Shown: piece by piece, positions 7,007-14,294 of the stretch | How positions within the stretch are numbered: position 1 is the stretch's first letter | How the letters are laid out: every line of letters begins with the position of its first letter | Assembly: GCA_031274075.1 (NCBI GenBank) | Contig: JAISQQ010000473.1 | Location: forward strand, 1 to 15,464 | Length of the DNA stretch: 15,464 nucleotides | Reading direction: 5' to 3' | Origin: Accumulibacter sp. | GTDB lineage: Bacteria > Pseudomonadota > Gammaproteobacteria > Burkholderiales > Rhodocyclaceae | Position numbers and translations under genes: made by a program | The notes under the pieces: generated by a model | Told to the model about the DNA's origin: nothing | What the model saw: the letters and a program-made list of their open reading frames with translations, nothing else | Database searches by the model: none

Positions 7007-10000
7007 CTAGGATTGCCATGTCCGTTGAATCTTGTTGCCGTTGGCGCCCACGGCGTTGACCACAGTTTTCTCGAAATGCGGATTGCGGCCCAGAGCCTGG
7101 GCCATGGCGTCGATGTCCCAATAGTTGTAAACGTTCAGTTCGTGCGTGCGGGCCGCCATGGATGGCGCGGCGTCGCGCGGCGACTGCGGCCGCCAGTCGC
7201 GCATCAGCGCGGCGCTGTCGATCGCGGCGGCGGGCAGCACCAGGCCCCCGTCGGCGTAGCCATGCCGCCGTGGGAACAGCGCCTCGACGGCCCGCATGCC
7301 GTGCCGGTTGAAAGCGTCAAGGAAGGCCAAGGCGCCCGGTTCGCCAACCACCTCTTTTCTCGCCACGAACTCGCCGGCGTGGACGATGCCGGCCGGCTGA
7401 TATTTACCGCCCGCGCCGGTGTAGCCGCCGCGCGCGAAGCCAAACAGGCCGCCGATGGCGTCCAGGAAGCCGCCGCCACCTCCCATCGCGCCGACGGCCG
7501 AAGCGCCGCCCGAACCCGCCAATGCGGCGGCCGCGCTGGCGGCGGCGGTGCCCAGCCCGGTGATGGCCGCGGCCGCGCCGGTCGTGGTGGTCGTCAGCCT
7601 GGCCAGGGAGGCCGCCGCCGCCGTCCCCGCGGCATCGCCCGCGCCTTCGCTTCCGGGAAGGCCAGGCAAGATCGACATCAGCCCGTTCGCCGCCTGCCGG
7701 GCCAGGTTCTTGGCGTACATCTCCATCAACGACTGGAAAATTGTCGTGGACAGTTGGTGGATCGCCTCGCGCAGGTTCATCGTGCCGTCGACCAGGCCAC
7801 CGATGGCCTGGGTCAATCCTTCGCTGACGCCTTGTTTCAGCGTTGCCTCGAACAGCGTGGCGGTGTTTTCCAGGAGCTTGATCTGGTTTTGCGTTTCGAT
7901 CAGCGCGGCGCGCGCCGCCTGGCCCATGTCGCCTTCCAGTGCGGCCATGCGTTCGAGATCGGGAATCGTCGCCTTGAGTTGCTGCGCATACTGGAGGTTT
8001 ACCGCGAGGAGCTGTTCGGACGCTTCCATGTCGGTCGAGATGCCGACTTCGCGGTGGGTGGAGATCACCGATTGCGCCTGCGAGAGCCGCGTCTGGATGG
8101 CCTGGATGCCGGCCAGCGTGCGGTCGACTTGCTGCTTGTCCAGGGTGAGCCGGATCACCGCCTCGACGTCGGCCTTGACCTTGTGCGCCAAGAGCGAATT
8201 CGAGCGGGTGATTTCCTGGTCGAGCTTCTCGCGCAAGTCCTTGTAGCGCGCTTCCAGTTCGCGCCGGTCGGCTTCGGCGGTGTTGCCGGACAGGTGCAGC
8301 CGCAAGGCGCCCAGGGCGTCGCCGGCCGTCCTGATTTCCTCGGCGCGTTTTCGGGCGGCGACGAGCTGACGCCACGCTTCCGTCGCGCCGTCGACGGCGG
8401 CGGCCTGGCGGCGCAGGGTGTCGATCTGCGCCGGAGAAAGCTTTTGCGCTTCCTTTTGCGTGGACAGCCAGATTTCGAGCGCGTCCGCCGATTTGCGAGT
8501 CGCTTCATCGACGCCGTTTTGGGCGTTGGTCAAACTTTGATTGGCCTCGGCCAGGGAACGGGCCAGGCTCTGCAACTGGCTTTCGTAGGCCGAGAGAACG
8601 GTATCCTTGCCCTTCTTCCCTTTTTCCTCCGGAGAATTCAGTTTCAAGGGCGGCAAGGCCGGCGCGTCCGCCGGGTTCACGCCGGGGGGAGAAGGAAGCG
8701 GAAGCGGGGTTTTCCTCCGTTCTTCCGCGTGCCGGAAGAGTTCGGCGTATTCGTCGTCGATCGCTGCCAGTTTCTGGCGCATCTCGTCCAAGATCGCGGA
8801 GGTTTTGGCGGGATTCTTGATGATCTCGAACGCGGCGGAAACGCGTTCAGCCATCCGGGTCATCCCGGCGGCCAGCGCGATGCCGGCCTGTTCGACGACC
8901 AGGAATTCATTTTTCAGGCTTGTGCCGATCTCCCAGCCGATCATGGTGGCCGCCGCTACGTCAAAGGCGATCTTCAGCTTGCCGATTTCTTTGGCGGCGA
9001 CGCCCATTTCCACGTGCAGGGCCTTGATATCGGTGACAAGCCCGCCTATCGCTTTCGTTCCGAGCACATTCATCGCCAGCAGCGCGACCTTGGCCCCGGA
9101 CGCCGCCACCGCCACTGTCGCGAGGATTTCCGCCGCGCGCGCGATCTCCGGGAATGTTTTGGCAAACTCCGCCAATGCCCGGGTCATGTCGCCCAGGCCT
9201 TTGATGATCGGCGCAATGACCGGCAGAATAGCGCTCCCCAGCGCGATGGCGAGGTCTTCGAAACCTTGCTTCAGGAGGTCGATCTGTGCTTGCGTCGTCT
9301 TCATCCGCTTCTGGTATTCCGCCTCCAGCGATCCGGCGACGGCAGCGCGGTCGCTTACCCGGCCCAGAGCCGCTTCGTACTGATCCAGCACGCCTACCAG
9401 CGCGGCGACGTCGTCCTGGTATTCCTGTCCGAAGAGCTTGACCAGCGCCTCGGAACGCGACTGCCCGTCCATACGGGAGAGCGTTTTCAGGAAATCGAGC
9501 AGGGCCTGCTGCGGTTTTTCCCGGATGTCCGCCGCCAACTGTTCCGCCGAAAGCCCCATGCGGCCGAGCATTTCCTTGAACTCGTCGCCCTGCACGTTGG
9601 CGGTTTGCAGGCGCGACAAGAGCGCATTGATCGAGGTGCCGACGACCATGCTCGATTTGCCCAGCGAGAGCAGGCTGGCCGCCAGCGCCGCCGCCTGTTC
9701 GGCGGACAGGCCGAATTGCCGCGCCGAGCCGCCGACCCGCGTCATGACCTCGATGATGGCGCGTTCGGTAGTGGCCATGCTGTTACCGAGCACGTTCACC
9801 GCGTCGGCCACCTCGCGCACGCGGGCCAGCGGCAGGCCGAAGGAATTCATGATCACGGCGGACGCCTGTCCGGCCTCACCGGCGGTCATCTGGAAGGCGT
9901 TGGCCATTTTCACCGTCAGGACGACGAACTCTTCCATCCGCTCGATCGGAATCCCCAACTGCCCGCCGGCTTCGGCGATGCCCGCCAATCCGTTCATGCC

Positions 10001-10636
10001 ACCCGCGACCGGCATCTCCTGACCGATCTCGCGCAGACGTTCCGAGAGCCGGGCGATTTCCTCGTCCGTTCCGTCCACCACCTTGGCGACGCCCGCCATC
10101 GCCGATTCGAAGCGGATCGCTTCGCGGGCGACGTAGGCCAGTCCGCCCGTGGCGGCGGCCAACCCGGCCAATGCCGCCTTGGCTTTGCCGAGCGAACTCG
10201 TCCAGCCATTCGTCTGTTCTTCCAGCTCGCTCACGCGCTCCCGCGTGCGCAAGGCGGCCTGCGCCATCTCCTGATACGACGCGCCGCCGGACGCGGCCAT
10301 CCGGGCATAGGCCGCCTTGACATCAGCGATGTCCTGCGCGATTTTCTGGTGCGCGGTGAGGCCCAGGAAATCCCGCCCCTGGTTGAGATCGACCCCCTTG
10401 TTGAACTCGGCGACCAGCTTGCGGTATTCCGGCGCAAGGCTCGCCAGGGCCAGCTTGCCCTCGCGTACCTGGCGGGCGATGTCCTCGATGGCCTTTATTT
10501 CGACACGGGTCTTGCCTATACTCTGCAAGGCGGCGACGGCCTCGCGCCGGAAAGCGCCGAGATTGGTTTCCCCTTGCCGCGCGTCGACGTTGATCTTGAG
10601 GGAAACAGACAAAGGAGCGGTCACATGAAACTCCAC
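7007..10636 (-). CDS. Phage tail tape measure protein
   Basis: At 1209 residues this is the ruler that sets tail length and leaves the tail during DNA ejection. Residues about 176-400 (FESAMAGVAKVVDGT, GGQLGIPIERMEEF, AFQMTAGEAGQASAVIMNSF, GLSAEQAAALAASLLSLG) match the conserved TIGR01760/PhageMin_Tail core. Hydrophobic segments occur at about 467-482 and 500-530, and long charged helical stretches follow. The C-terminus is Gly/Ala-rich and holds FGFARGGYTG and AGIVHAGEFVARKEVV, typical of these proteins. The start is GTG at 10636; a GTG at 10624 is possible. The size implies a long flexible tail. The 5' end overlaps a plus-strand gene by 12 bp, and the stop TAG directly borders repeat copy 2. 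Confidence 0.95.
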   Translation of the reverse strand: MEFHVTAPLSVSLKINVDARQGETNLGAFRREAVAALQSIGKTRVEIKAIEDIARQVREGKLALASLAPEYRKLVAEFNKGVDLNQGRDFLGLTAHQKIAQDIADVKAAYARMAASGGASYQEMAQAALRTRERVSELEEQTNGWTSSLGKAKAALAGLAAATGGLAYVAREAIRFESAMAGVAKVVDGTDEEIARLSERLREIGQEMPVAGGMNGLAGIAEAGGQLGIPIERMEEFVVLTVKMANAFQMTAGEAGQASAVIMNSFGLPLARVREVADAVNVLGNSMATTERAIIEVMTRVGGSARQFGLSAEQAAALAASLLSLGKSSMVVGTSINALLSRLQTANVQGDEFKEMLGRMGLSAEQLAADIREKPQQALLDFLKTLSRMDGQSRSEALVKLFGQEYQDDVAALVGVLDQYEAALGRVSDRAAVAGSLEAEYQKRMKTTQAQIDLLKQGFEDLAIALGSAILPVIAPIIKGLGDMTRALAEFAKTFPEIARAAEILATVAVAASGAKVALLAMNVLGTKAIGGLVTDIKALHVEMGVAAKEIGKLKIAFDVAAATMIGWEIGTSLKNEFLVVEQAGIALAAGMTRMAERVSAAFEIIKNPAKTSAILDEMRQKLAAIDDEYAELFRHAEERRKTPLPLPSPPGVNPADAPALPPLKLNSPEEKGKKGKDTVLSAYESQLQSLARSLAEANQSLTNAQNGVDEATRKSADALEIWLSTQKEAQKLSPAQIDTLRRQAAAVDGATEAWRQLVAARKRAEEIRTAGDALGALRLHLSGNTAEADRRELEARYKDLREKLDQEITRSNSLLAHKVKADVEAVIRLTLDKQQVDRTLAGIQAIQTRLSQAQSVISTHREVGISTDMEASEQLLAVNLQYAQQLKATIPDLERMAALEGDMGQAARAALIETQNQIKLLENTATLFEATLKQGVSEGLTQAIGGLVDGTMNLREAIHQLSTTIFQSLMEMYAKNLARQAANGLMSILPGLPGSEGAGDAAGTAAAASLARLTTTTTGAAAAITGLGTAAASAAAALAGSGGASAVGAMGGGGGFLDAIGGLFGFARGGYTGAGGKYQPAGIVHAGEFVARKEVVGEPGALAFLDAFNRHGMRAVEALFPRRHGYADGGLVLPAAAIDSAALMRDWRPQSPRDAAPSMAARTHELNVYNYWDIDAMAQALGRNPHFEKTVVNAVGANGNKIQRTWQS
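10611..10617 (+). promoter_or_regulatory. Ribosome binding site of the plus-strand membrane protein
   Basis: AAAGGAG lies 7 nt before the ATG at 10625. It is a near-ideal Shine-Dalgarno sequence on the strand opposite to all other genes, and it sits inside the first codons of the tape measure gene. A TATACT at 10517-10522 could be a -10 box, but no good -35 accompanies it. Confidence 0.7.
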
Positions 10637-10828
10637 GACGAAAGTACGCTACCCGGTTTGCTCATCATCGCGCTCGTAACGGCGTTTTTCTTCAGCGCCG
10701 CCGTCCTCGGGTGGGACGTCGACCGGATATTCCATTTCGTCTGGTCCATCCCCGTCGCCCTCATCCTGTTCGCCGCGCCAGTGGCCTTGCTCCTGCTCTT
10801 CATCGCGTTCCTGGCGGGGAGCAAATAG
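10625..10828 (+). CDS. Small two-helix membrane protein in opposite orientation
   Basis: This is the only convincing plus-strand gene. The 67-residue product has two transmembrane segments (about residues 11-28, LLIIALVTAFFFSAAVLG, and 39-63, WSIPVALILFAAPVALLLLF), joined by a short loop with DVDRIFHF. Three facts support it: a strong ribosome binding site, third codon positions that are nearly all G or C, and no conserved gene on the other strand over most of its length. Its first 12 bp overlap the divergent tape measure start. Its stop is 6 nt before repeat copy 3. I know no family. A small phage membrane protein in reverse orientation suggests a moron or a holin-like or exclusion role, but the sequence does not show function. 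Confidence 0.7.
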   Translation: MKLHDESTLPGLLIIALVTAFFFSAAVLGWDVDRIFHFVWSIPVALILFAAPVALLLLFIAFLAGSK

Positions 10829-10833
10829 AACGG

Positions 10834-11153
10834 AACGTCCAAAAGTAAAACCCTACTTTTGGCCGGGGAGGCACAACGTCCAAAAGTAAAAATCTACTTT
10901 TGGCCGGTTCGTTTAGCCGAAAAAGGCAAAGCAAGCTTCGCCTTTTCCGGGAGGAAAAGCGACGCAATACCCGTGCGGCCGGGGAGGGTGTTTCGTTGTA
11001 ATTACCCGGAGGAAGGCGAAGCTTGCTTTGCCTTCCTCCGCAAGAATCATCGGCCAAAAGTAGGTTTTTACTTTTGGACGTTCGTTCGTAGGTTTTTACT
11101 TTGCGACGCGCCTTTACCGGCCAAAAGTAGGATTTCACTTTTGGACGTTTCAT
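10834..11153 (-). repeat. Multi-hairpin composite repeat, copy 3 (inverted)
   Basis: This copy has the modules in reverse order. It opens with the two-hairpin mini-unit joined by CCGGGGAGGCACAACG, followed by the CCGAAAAAGGC hairpin, the ACCC...GGGTGTTTCG hairpin region, and a middle stem CGGAGGAAGGC/GCCTTCCTCCG (11007-11040). CCAAAAGT and CGCAAAGT-type terminal modules close it. It lies exactly between two convergent stop codons: the plus-strand membrane gene (10828) and the minus-strand chaperone partner (11150). Its right end ATGAAACG supplies the TGA of the latter. Confidence 0.9.
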
Positions 11154-11314
11154 TGTTGGACGCGCCTTTCCAGCAAACCCTTCACCGCCTTTTGTGCCTC
11201 TTTCCCGCCCGCGAAACCCAGGTTCGCGGCGACGATGGCCTGCGCCTGGGCGCGGTTTTCCGCCGCCACCGCCTCGCGGTAGTAGAGCGCCAGTTGACGC
11301 GCGGTGTACCCCAT
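11150..11314 (-). CDS. Small tail assembly chaperone partner (gpT-like position)
   Basis: The 54-residue product MGYTARQLALYYREAVA...ANLGFAGGKEAQKAVKGLL is of a kind found between the tail chaperone and the tape measure gene. In lambda the equivalent segment (T) is made only as a frameshift extension of gpG. Here an ATG at 11314 overlaps the TGA of the preceding gene by one base (TGATG), which would allow re-initiation. The same -1 frame is open back to 11458 and crosses a run of seven Ts, so a fused product is also possible. The stop codon overlaps the ATGAAACG end of repeat copy 3. The family likeness is from pattern only. Confidence 0.7.
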   Translation of the reverse strand: MGYTARQLALYYREAVAAENRAQAQAIVAANLGFAGGKEAQKAVKGLLERRVQQ

Positions 11315-11862
11315 CAGTTCGCCTCGCCGATGCCCGTGCCGGATGAGCGTGGCAAAGACCCGCCCCCAGGCGGCGGCCCTTGCTGGCTCAGCGCCACCCG
11401 GAACAGCACGGGCCGCGCGAGCCGCCGGATAAAAAAACCCTGGTTCACCGACCACCACACGATCAGCAGCACTTCGCCTTCCTCGGGCGCGAGCGCCTCG
11501 ATCCAGGCGGCGTCCCGGCCGCAGGCCAGCGCCACCAGCGGCCGCATGCTCTCCCAGTGCGCGGCCAGGGCGTCGAGCGCGGCTGTGGGTTCGTCTTCCG
11601 GCACCAGCGCCACCGGCGTGAACGCCGCGGCAAACGCGGCCAGCGCCGCGCCATGCCGCAACTGCTCGCCGAAATTCAATTCCCGCACGGTAATCGTTTC
11701 GCCCTGAAGGGTGATCTGACGATCGGGAAAAAGTATCTCCAAGTCAGAAGACAGAGGACCGAGGACAGAGGACTGAAGAGTTACCGGGCGCTTCGCGCCC
11801 GCATTTTGACTGTCTTCCGTCATCTGTCTTCTGTCCTCTGAATCACTGTATTTCCGTGCCAT
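11314..11862 (-). CDS. Tail assembly chaperone (DUF6631-like, gpG position) with in-frame repeat insertion
   Basis: The 182-residue product follows the tail tube gene and precedes the tape measure gene, the place of tail assembly chaperones. The core ILFPDRQITLQGETITVREL, GEQLRHGAALAAF and EGEVLLIVWWSVNQGFFIRRL resembles DUF6631-type phage proteins. The start ATG at 11862 overlaps the TAA of the tail tube gene (TAATG). Residues about 8-39 (SEDRRQMTED...VLGPLSSD) are encoded by a palindromic GAGGACAGA repeat inserted without breaking the frame, so the natural N-terminus was MARKY plus a short link to LEILFPD. Residues 145-182 after the T-run are low complexity. It should bind the tape measure during tail assembly. 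Confidence 0.75.
   Translation of the reverse strand: MARKYSDSEDRRQMTEDSQNAGAKRPVTLQSSVLGPLSSDLEILFPDRQITLQGETITVRELNFGEQLRHGAALAAFAAAFTPVALVPEDEPTAALDALAAHWESMRPLVALACGRDAAWIEALAPEEGEVLLIVWWSVNQGFFIRRLARPVLFRVALSQQGPPPGGGSLPRSSGTGIGEAN
11431..11437 (-). promoter_or_regulatory. Candidate -1 slippery site in the tail chaperone gene
   Basis: On the minus strand the codons read GGT TTT TTT ATC, so the heptamer T TTT TTT fits the X XXY YYZ rule for -1 slippage. After slipping, the frame continues open through the 54-residue partner to 11150 and would yield a 237-residue fusion instead of the 182-residue protein. Lambda G/GT works this way. The site is 38 codons before the normal stop, farther than in lambda, so this is a suggestion. 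Confidence 0.4.
11744..11841. repeat. GAGGACAGA-type palindromic repeat inserted in coding sequence
   Basis: Two arms made of AGAAGACAGAGGAC-like units (11744-11776 and 11809-11841) are imperfect inverted copies. Between them is a perfect stem CGGGCG/CGCCCG with a 5-nt loop (11785-11801). The whole unit is read in frame by the tail chaperone gene. A one-arm relative lies at 5203-5237. Confidence 0.85.
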
Positions 11863-12629
11863 TACGCGACTCCCGCCTTGCGCACCACCCGTCCGAAGCC
11901 GCCCAGCGTCGGATCGCTGCCGAGCGCGGCGTCGTAGAGCGCCGAGCCGGTGAGTTCGAGACTGCCGAACTCCTCGTTGTGCAAGGCCAGTTCCGAGGCC
12001 GGATCGAAGCGCACGCGGAAGAGGTCGACGAGTACGGGCGAATCGTCCAGGGTATTGACCCCATCCAGGAGCAGCCATTTTTCCGGCGGCGTGCGCGTGA
12101 ACAGGGTCAGGTTCTCCACCGCCTGATAGGAGTATGCCGCCCGGAACGGCTGCGTCACGCCGTCGAGCGCGAGAATGCGCACCAGCCCGGCGTTCGGGCG
12201 CTCGAGCTCGTAGTGCACGCCGGCGGTCAGCGTCACCGGGCTGCCCGTCGAATCGGTGATCTGCAGGTTGGAAACGAAGGACCGGTCGAGCAGGACGGCG
12301 TCGCCCACGGCCAGGCCGGCGGGGAAGGTTTCCCCCGTGCTGGAGCCGCTCACGGTCACGACCTGGTCGGCATAGAGCGCCACCGCGAGATTGGCAGAAC
12401 GCGCCTCGAACAGGGTGAGCGTCACCGTCGCCGACTTCCTGGTCGTCATCCGGGCGTAGGGCAGGCGCTGCCCGGAGAAGGATTCGTTGTGCTCGGCGGT
12501 CTCCGTCGCCAGCGCCACCTTGACCGTGGCATCTCCCACCCACTCGGGCTTGACCGGCTTGCCGCCGGCGTCGCGCTCGCACAGGAAGACCGCGCCTTGA
12601 TACGAAAACATCTGATTTTGTTCAGCCAT
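11862..12629 (-). CDS. Phage tail tube (major tail) protein
   Basis: The 255-residue product starts MAEQNQMFSYQGAVFLCERD and is rich in beta-strand patterns, with FEARSANLAVALYAD, GDAVLLDRSFVSNLQITDS, VHYELERPNAGLVRIL and LFTRTPPEKWLLLDGVNT. This pattern, the size, and the place between the terminator and chaperone genes fit a siphovirus tail tube subunit (gpV role). The ATG at 12629 has GGAG 9 nt upstream and lies 8 nt inside the previous gene. The TAA overlaps the next start. No C-terminal Ig-like domain is seen. I am confident of the role from context and moderately so from sequence. Confidence 0.8.
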   Translation of the reverse strand: MAEQNQMFSYQGAVFLCERDAGGKPVKPEWVGDATVKVALATETAEHNESFSGQRLPYARMTTRKSATVTLTLFEARSANLAVALYADQVVTVSGSSTGETFPAGLAVGDAVLLDRSFVSNLQITDSTGSPVTLTAGVHYELERPNAGLVRILALDGVTQPFRAAYSYQAVENLTLFTRTPPEKWLLLDGVNTLDDSPVLVDLFRVRFDPASELALHNEEFGSLELTGSALYDAALGSDPTLGGFGRVVRKAGVA

Positions 12630-12840
12630 TACGAGTTTCTCCTTGATGGGGTTTGGGTAATTTTTCCTTCCGGCCGCGGCCAGGAGACGAAGGGAGTTCC
12701 GCCACGCCGTGTTTCAGCAGCCATTCGGCATCGGCCGCGCCCACCTGCAGGCGGTCGCCCGCCGCAAGCGGATAGCCGCCGTGGGTGTGGGGTTTGGAGA
12801 GGACGATTTCGATCACGGGGAGGATTTTCCAGGGAGCCAA
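12622..12840 (-). CDS. Small conserved phage protein (DUF7210-like)
   Basis: The core IEIVLSKPHTHGGYPLAAGD, then LQVGAADAEWLLKHGVAEL, is a short pattern (PHTHxG...GD...WLxxHGV) seen in small proteins next to tail tube genes, which I associate with DUF7210. The role is unknown and probably structural or in assembly. The start is unsure: TTG at 12840 gives 72 residues, while GTG at 12816 gives 64 and begins right at the conserved core (VIEIVLSKPH). Neither has a clear ribosome binding site. The TGA overlaps the tail tube gene by 8 nt. The C-terminal 20 residues are Lys/Gly-rich. Confidence 0.7.
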   Translation of the reverse strand: MAPWKILPVIEIVLSKPHTHGGYPLAAGDRLQVGAADAEWLLKHGVAELPSSPGRGRKEKLPKPHQGETRNG

Positions 12841-12870
12841 GAGAAAAAGTCAGGGGGACAGGTGTCGGTG

Positions 12871-13317
12871 TCATGTGTCATGGGCGCGCTCGGTGACGGA
12901 AACCACGGAAACGCCAATGGAAAAATAGGCGTGCGTGGTGGAGACCCCGGGGCGTGGCCCGGGCACGATCTTGCAGCGGCCCGCACGGCCGGGACCGAGC
13001 GGGAAGCGCCAATTGGAAAGGCCGCGGATGACTTCGCCCAGCAGCGGCGCGGCCTCGTGCTGCTGGGCGCTGGCGCGATCCCGGCGCGCCGCGTGCTTGA
13101 CTACCGCCACAACGCACCAGGTCTCGTCCCAGCGGATCGCGCCGGTAGGCGTCGTCTCGACGGGCTGGTAGTCGAGCAGCAGCACGTGCAGCGCCGGGGT
13201 GATCTGCAAAGCCTCCTGCACCTCGGCCAGATCGGCCGCGGCGAAAACGTTGCCGCACGCCGCCGGGCAGGTTTCAATCAGCCGGTCGATCAGGAGGGCG
13301 CCGCTTTTCAAGAGCAT
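12871..13317 (-). CDS. Mu gp37-like / tail terminator protein
   Basis: The 148-residue product starts MLLKSGALLIDRLIETCP, continues with ITPALHVLLLDYQPVE, GAIRWDETWCVVAVVKHA and EVIRGLSNWRFPLGPGRAG, and ends STTHAYFSIGVSVVS. This arrangement (N-terminal helix, beta sheet, an LxGWxP-like patch) and its place after a DUF1320 gene fit the Mu gp37/tail terminator group, which caps the tail tube and joins it to the head. The ATG at 13317 lies about 18 nt after repeat copy 4 and has no recognisable ribosome binding site, which is odd for a structural gene and may reflect repeat insertion. An in-frame alternative start is not obvious. Confidence 0.75.
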   Translation of the reverse strand: MLLKSGALLIDRLIETCPAACGNVFAAADLAEVQEALQITPALHVLLLDYQPVETTPTGAIRWDETWCVVAVVKHAARRDRASAQQHEAAPLLGEVIRGLSNWRFPLGPGRAGRCKIVPGPRPGVSTTHAYFSIGVSVVSVTERAHDT

Positions 13318-13334
13318 CAGTTAAACGTGGCGCG

Positions 13335-13623
13335 CTCAAAAGTGAAAACCTACTTTTGGCCGGGGAGGCACAACGTCCAAAAGTAAAAATCTACTTTTTG
13401 CCGATGATTCTTGAGGTTCCAGGGCAAGCGAAGCTCGCCCTGGAACCGGGTAACTACAACGAATCACCCTCTCCCGGCTGTGGGGTTTTTCGTCGCTTCT
13501 CCTCCCGAAAAAGGCGAAGCTTGCTTTGCCTTTTTCGGCTGAATGAACCGGCGCAAAGTAGGTTTTTACTTTGCGACGTTGGTTCACCGGCCAAAAGTAG
13601 GTTTTTACTTTTGGACGTTTCAC
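13335..13623 (+). repeat. Multi-hairpin composite repeat, copy 4
   Basis: Forward orientation, starting with a degraded edge (GCGCTCAAAAGTG instead of CGTCCAAAAGTG) and the two-hairpin mini-unit joined by CCGGGGAGGCACAACG. The middle stem is GGTTCCAGGGCAAGC/GCTCGCCCTGGAACC (13415-13447). The third hairpin is decayed (CGAATCACCC against GGGGTTTTTCG). The last three hairpins are intact, and the right end is GGACGTTTCAC, 2 nt from the DUF1320 stop. It fills the spacer to the gp37-like gene. Confidence 0.9.
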
Positions 13624-13625
13624 AA

Positions 13626-14042
13626 TCACGGCCATTGCATCCGCACCCGGCCCTGTTTCCAGCGCGCGTCGGTCTGCGCCTTGCCGCCCTGGGCGGGTTT
13701 CAGGCTTTCCAGGCGCAGGGTGCCGGAGGCGATGTTTCTCAGGGTCTGGCGCGCCCATTTCGCCCGTTCCTCGACGTTTTTCGGGGAGGTGTCGGAGTAC
13801 AGGCTTTCCCGCGCCAGTTCGCAGGCGACGCGGGTGATCAGCGTGGGGACGGGGATCAGCGGCAGGGCGTAGCGCCCGGTCAGCGCCGCGTCGATCTCCA
13901 TGCTGGCGTCTTCGAGCGCGCGCGCCACCAGCACCGGATCGGGCGTCCCGGTGCGGTCGGTGTCCGCCACCTGGTTGATCTCGTCCTCGCCGAAGCGGGC
14001 GTAGAGATCGGCCAGGGTGGCGTAAGCCGTGGGTTTTTTCAT
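13626..14042 (-). CDS. DUF1320 / Mu gp36-like head completion protein
   Basis: The 138-residue product MKKPTAYATLADLYARFGED, then EINQVADTDRTG, ALEDASMEIDAALTGRYALP and TLITRVACELARESLYSD, is a clear match in pattern and length to DUF1320 (phage Mu gp36 type). It sits between the capsid and tail terminator genes and is a neck or head-tail adaptor component. The ATG at 14042 is only 3 nt from the edge of repeat copy 5. The only ribosome-binding-like bases are GGA of the repeat's GGACG, 5 nt upstream. The reading frame stays open upstream through the repeat, but that part is not homologous. The TGA is 2 nt from repeat copy 4. Confidence 0.9.
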   Translation of the reverse strand: MKKPTAYATLADLYARFGEDEINQVADTDRTGTPDPVLVARALEDASMEIDAALTGRYALPLIPVPTLITRVACELARESLYSDTSPKNVEERAKWARQTLRNIASGTLRLESLKPAQGGKAQTDARWKQGRVRMQWP

Positions 14043-14045
14043 AAT

Positions 14046-14290
14046 CGTCCAAAAGTGAAAACCTACTTTTGGCCGGGAATTCGTGAGGTTCCAGGGCAAG
14101 CAAAGCTTGCCCTGGAACCGGGTAACTACAACGAAACACCCTCTCCGGCCACACGGGTGTTTCGTCGCTTTTCCTCCCGAAAAAGGCGAAGCTTGCTTTG
14201 CCTTTTTCGGCTGAATGAACCGGCGCAAAGTAGGTTTTTACTTTGCGACGTTGGTTCACCGGCAAAAAGTAGGGTTTCACTTTTGACCGT
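14046..14290 (+). repeat. Multi-hairpin composite repeat, copy 5
   Basis: A single compact forward copy without the outer AAGTAAACGTCC extension. It holds CCAAAAGT/ACTTTTGG, a perfect stem GGTTCCAGGGCAAGC with loop AAA (14087-14119), ACGAAACACCC/GGGTGTTTCGT, CCGAAAAAGGC/GCCTTTTTCGG, CGCAAAGT/ACTTTGCG and a slightly changed last module (GCAAAAAGT...ACTTTTGACCG). It begins 3 nt from the DUF1320 start and ends 4 nt from the capsid stop. Confidence 0.92.
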
Positions 14291-14294
14291 TAAT

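Noticed and set aside
10494..10522. Sigma70 promoter for the plus-strand membrane gene
   Set aside because: TATACT is a fair -10, but the -35 region matches poorly and the site is inside tape measure coding sequence.
6992..10828. A 1278-codon plus-strand reading frame across the tape measure gene
   Set aside because: It is the antisense shadow of a clear tape measure gene in GC-rich DNA. Only its last 67 codons, past the tape measure start, look like a real gene.
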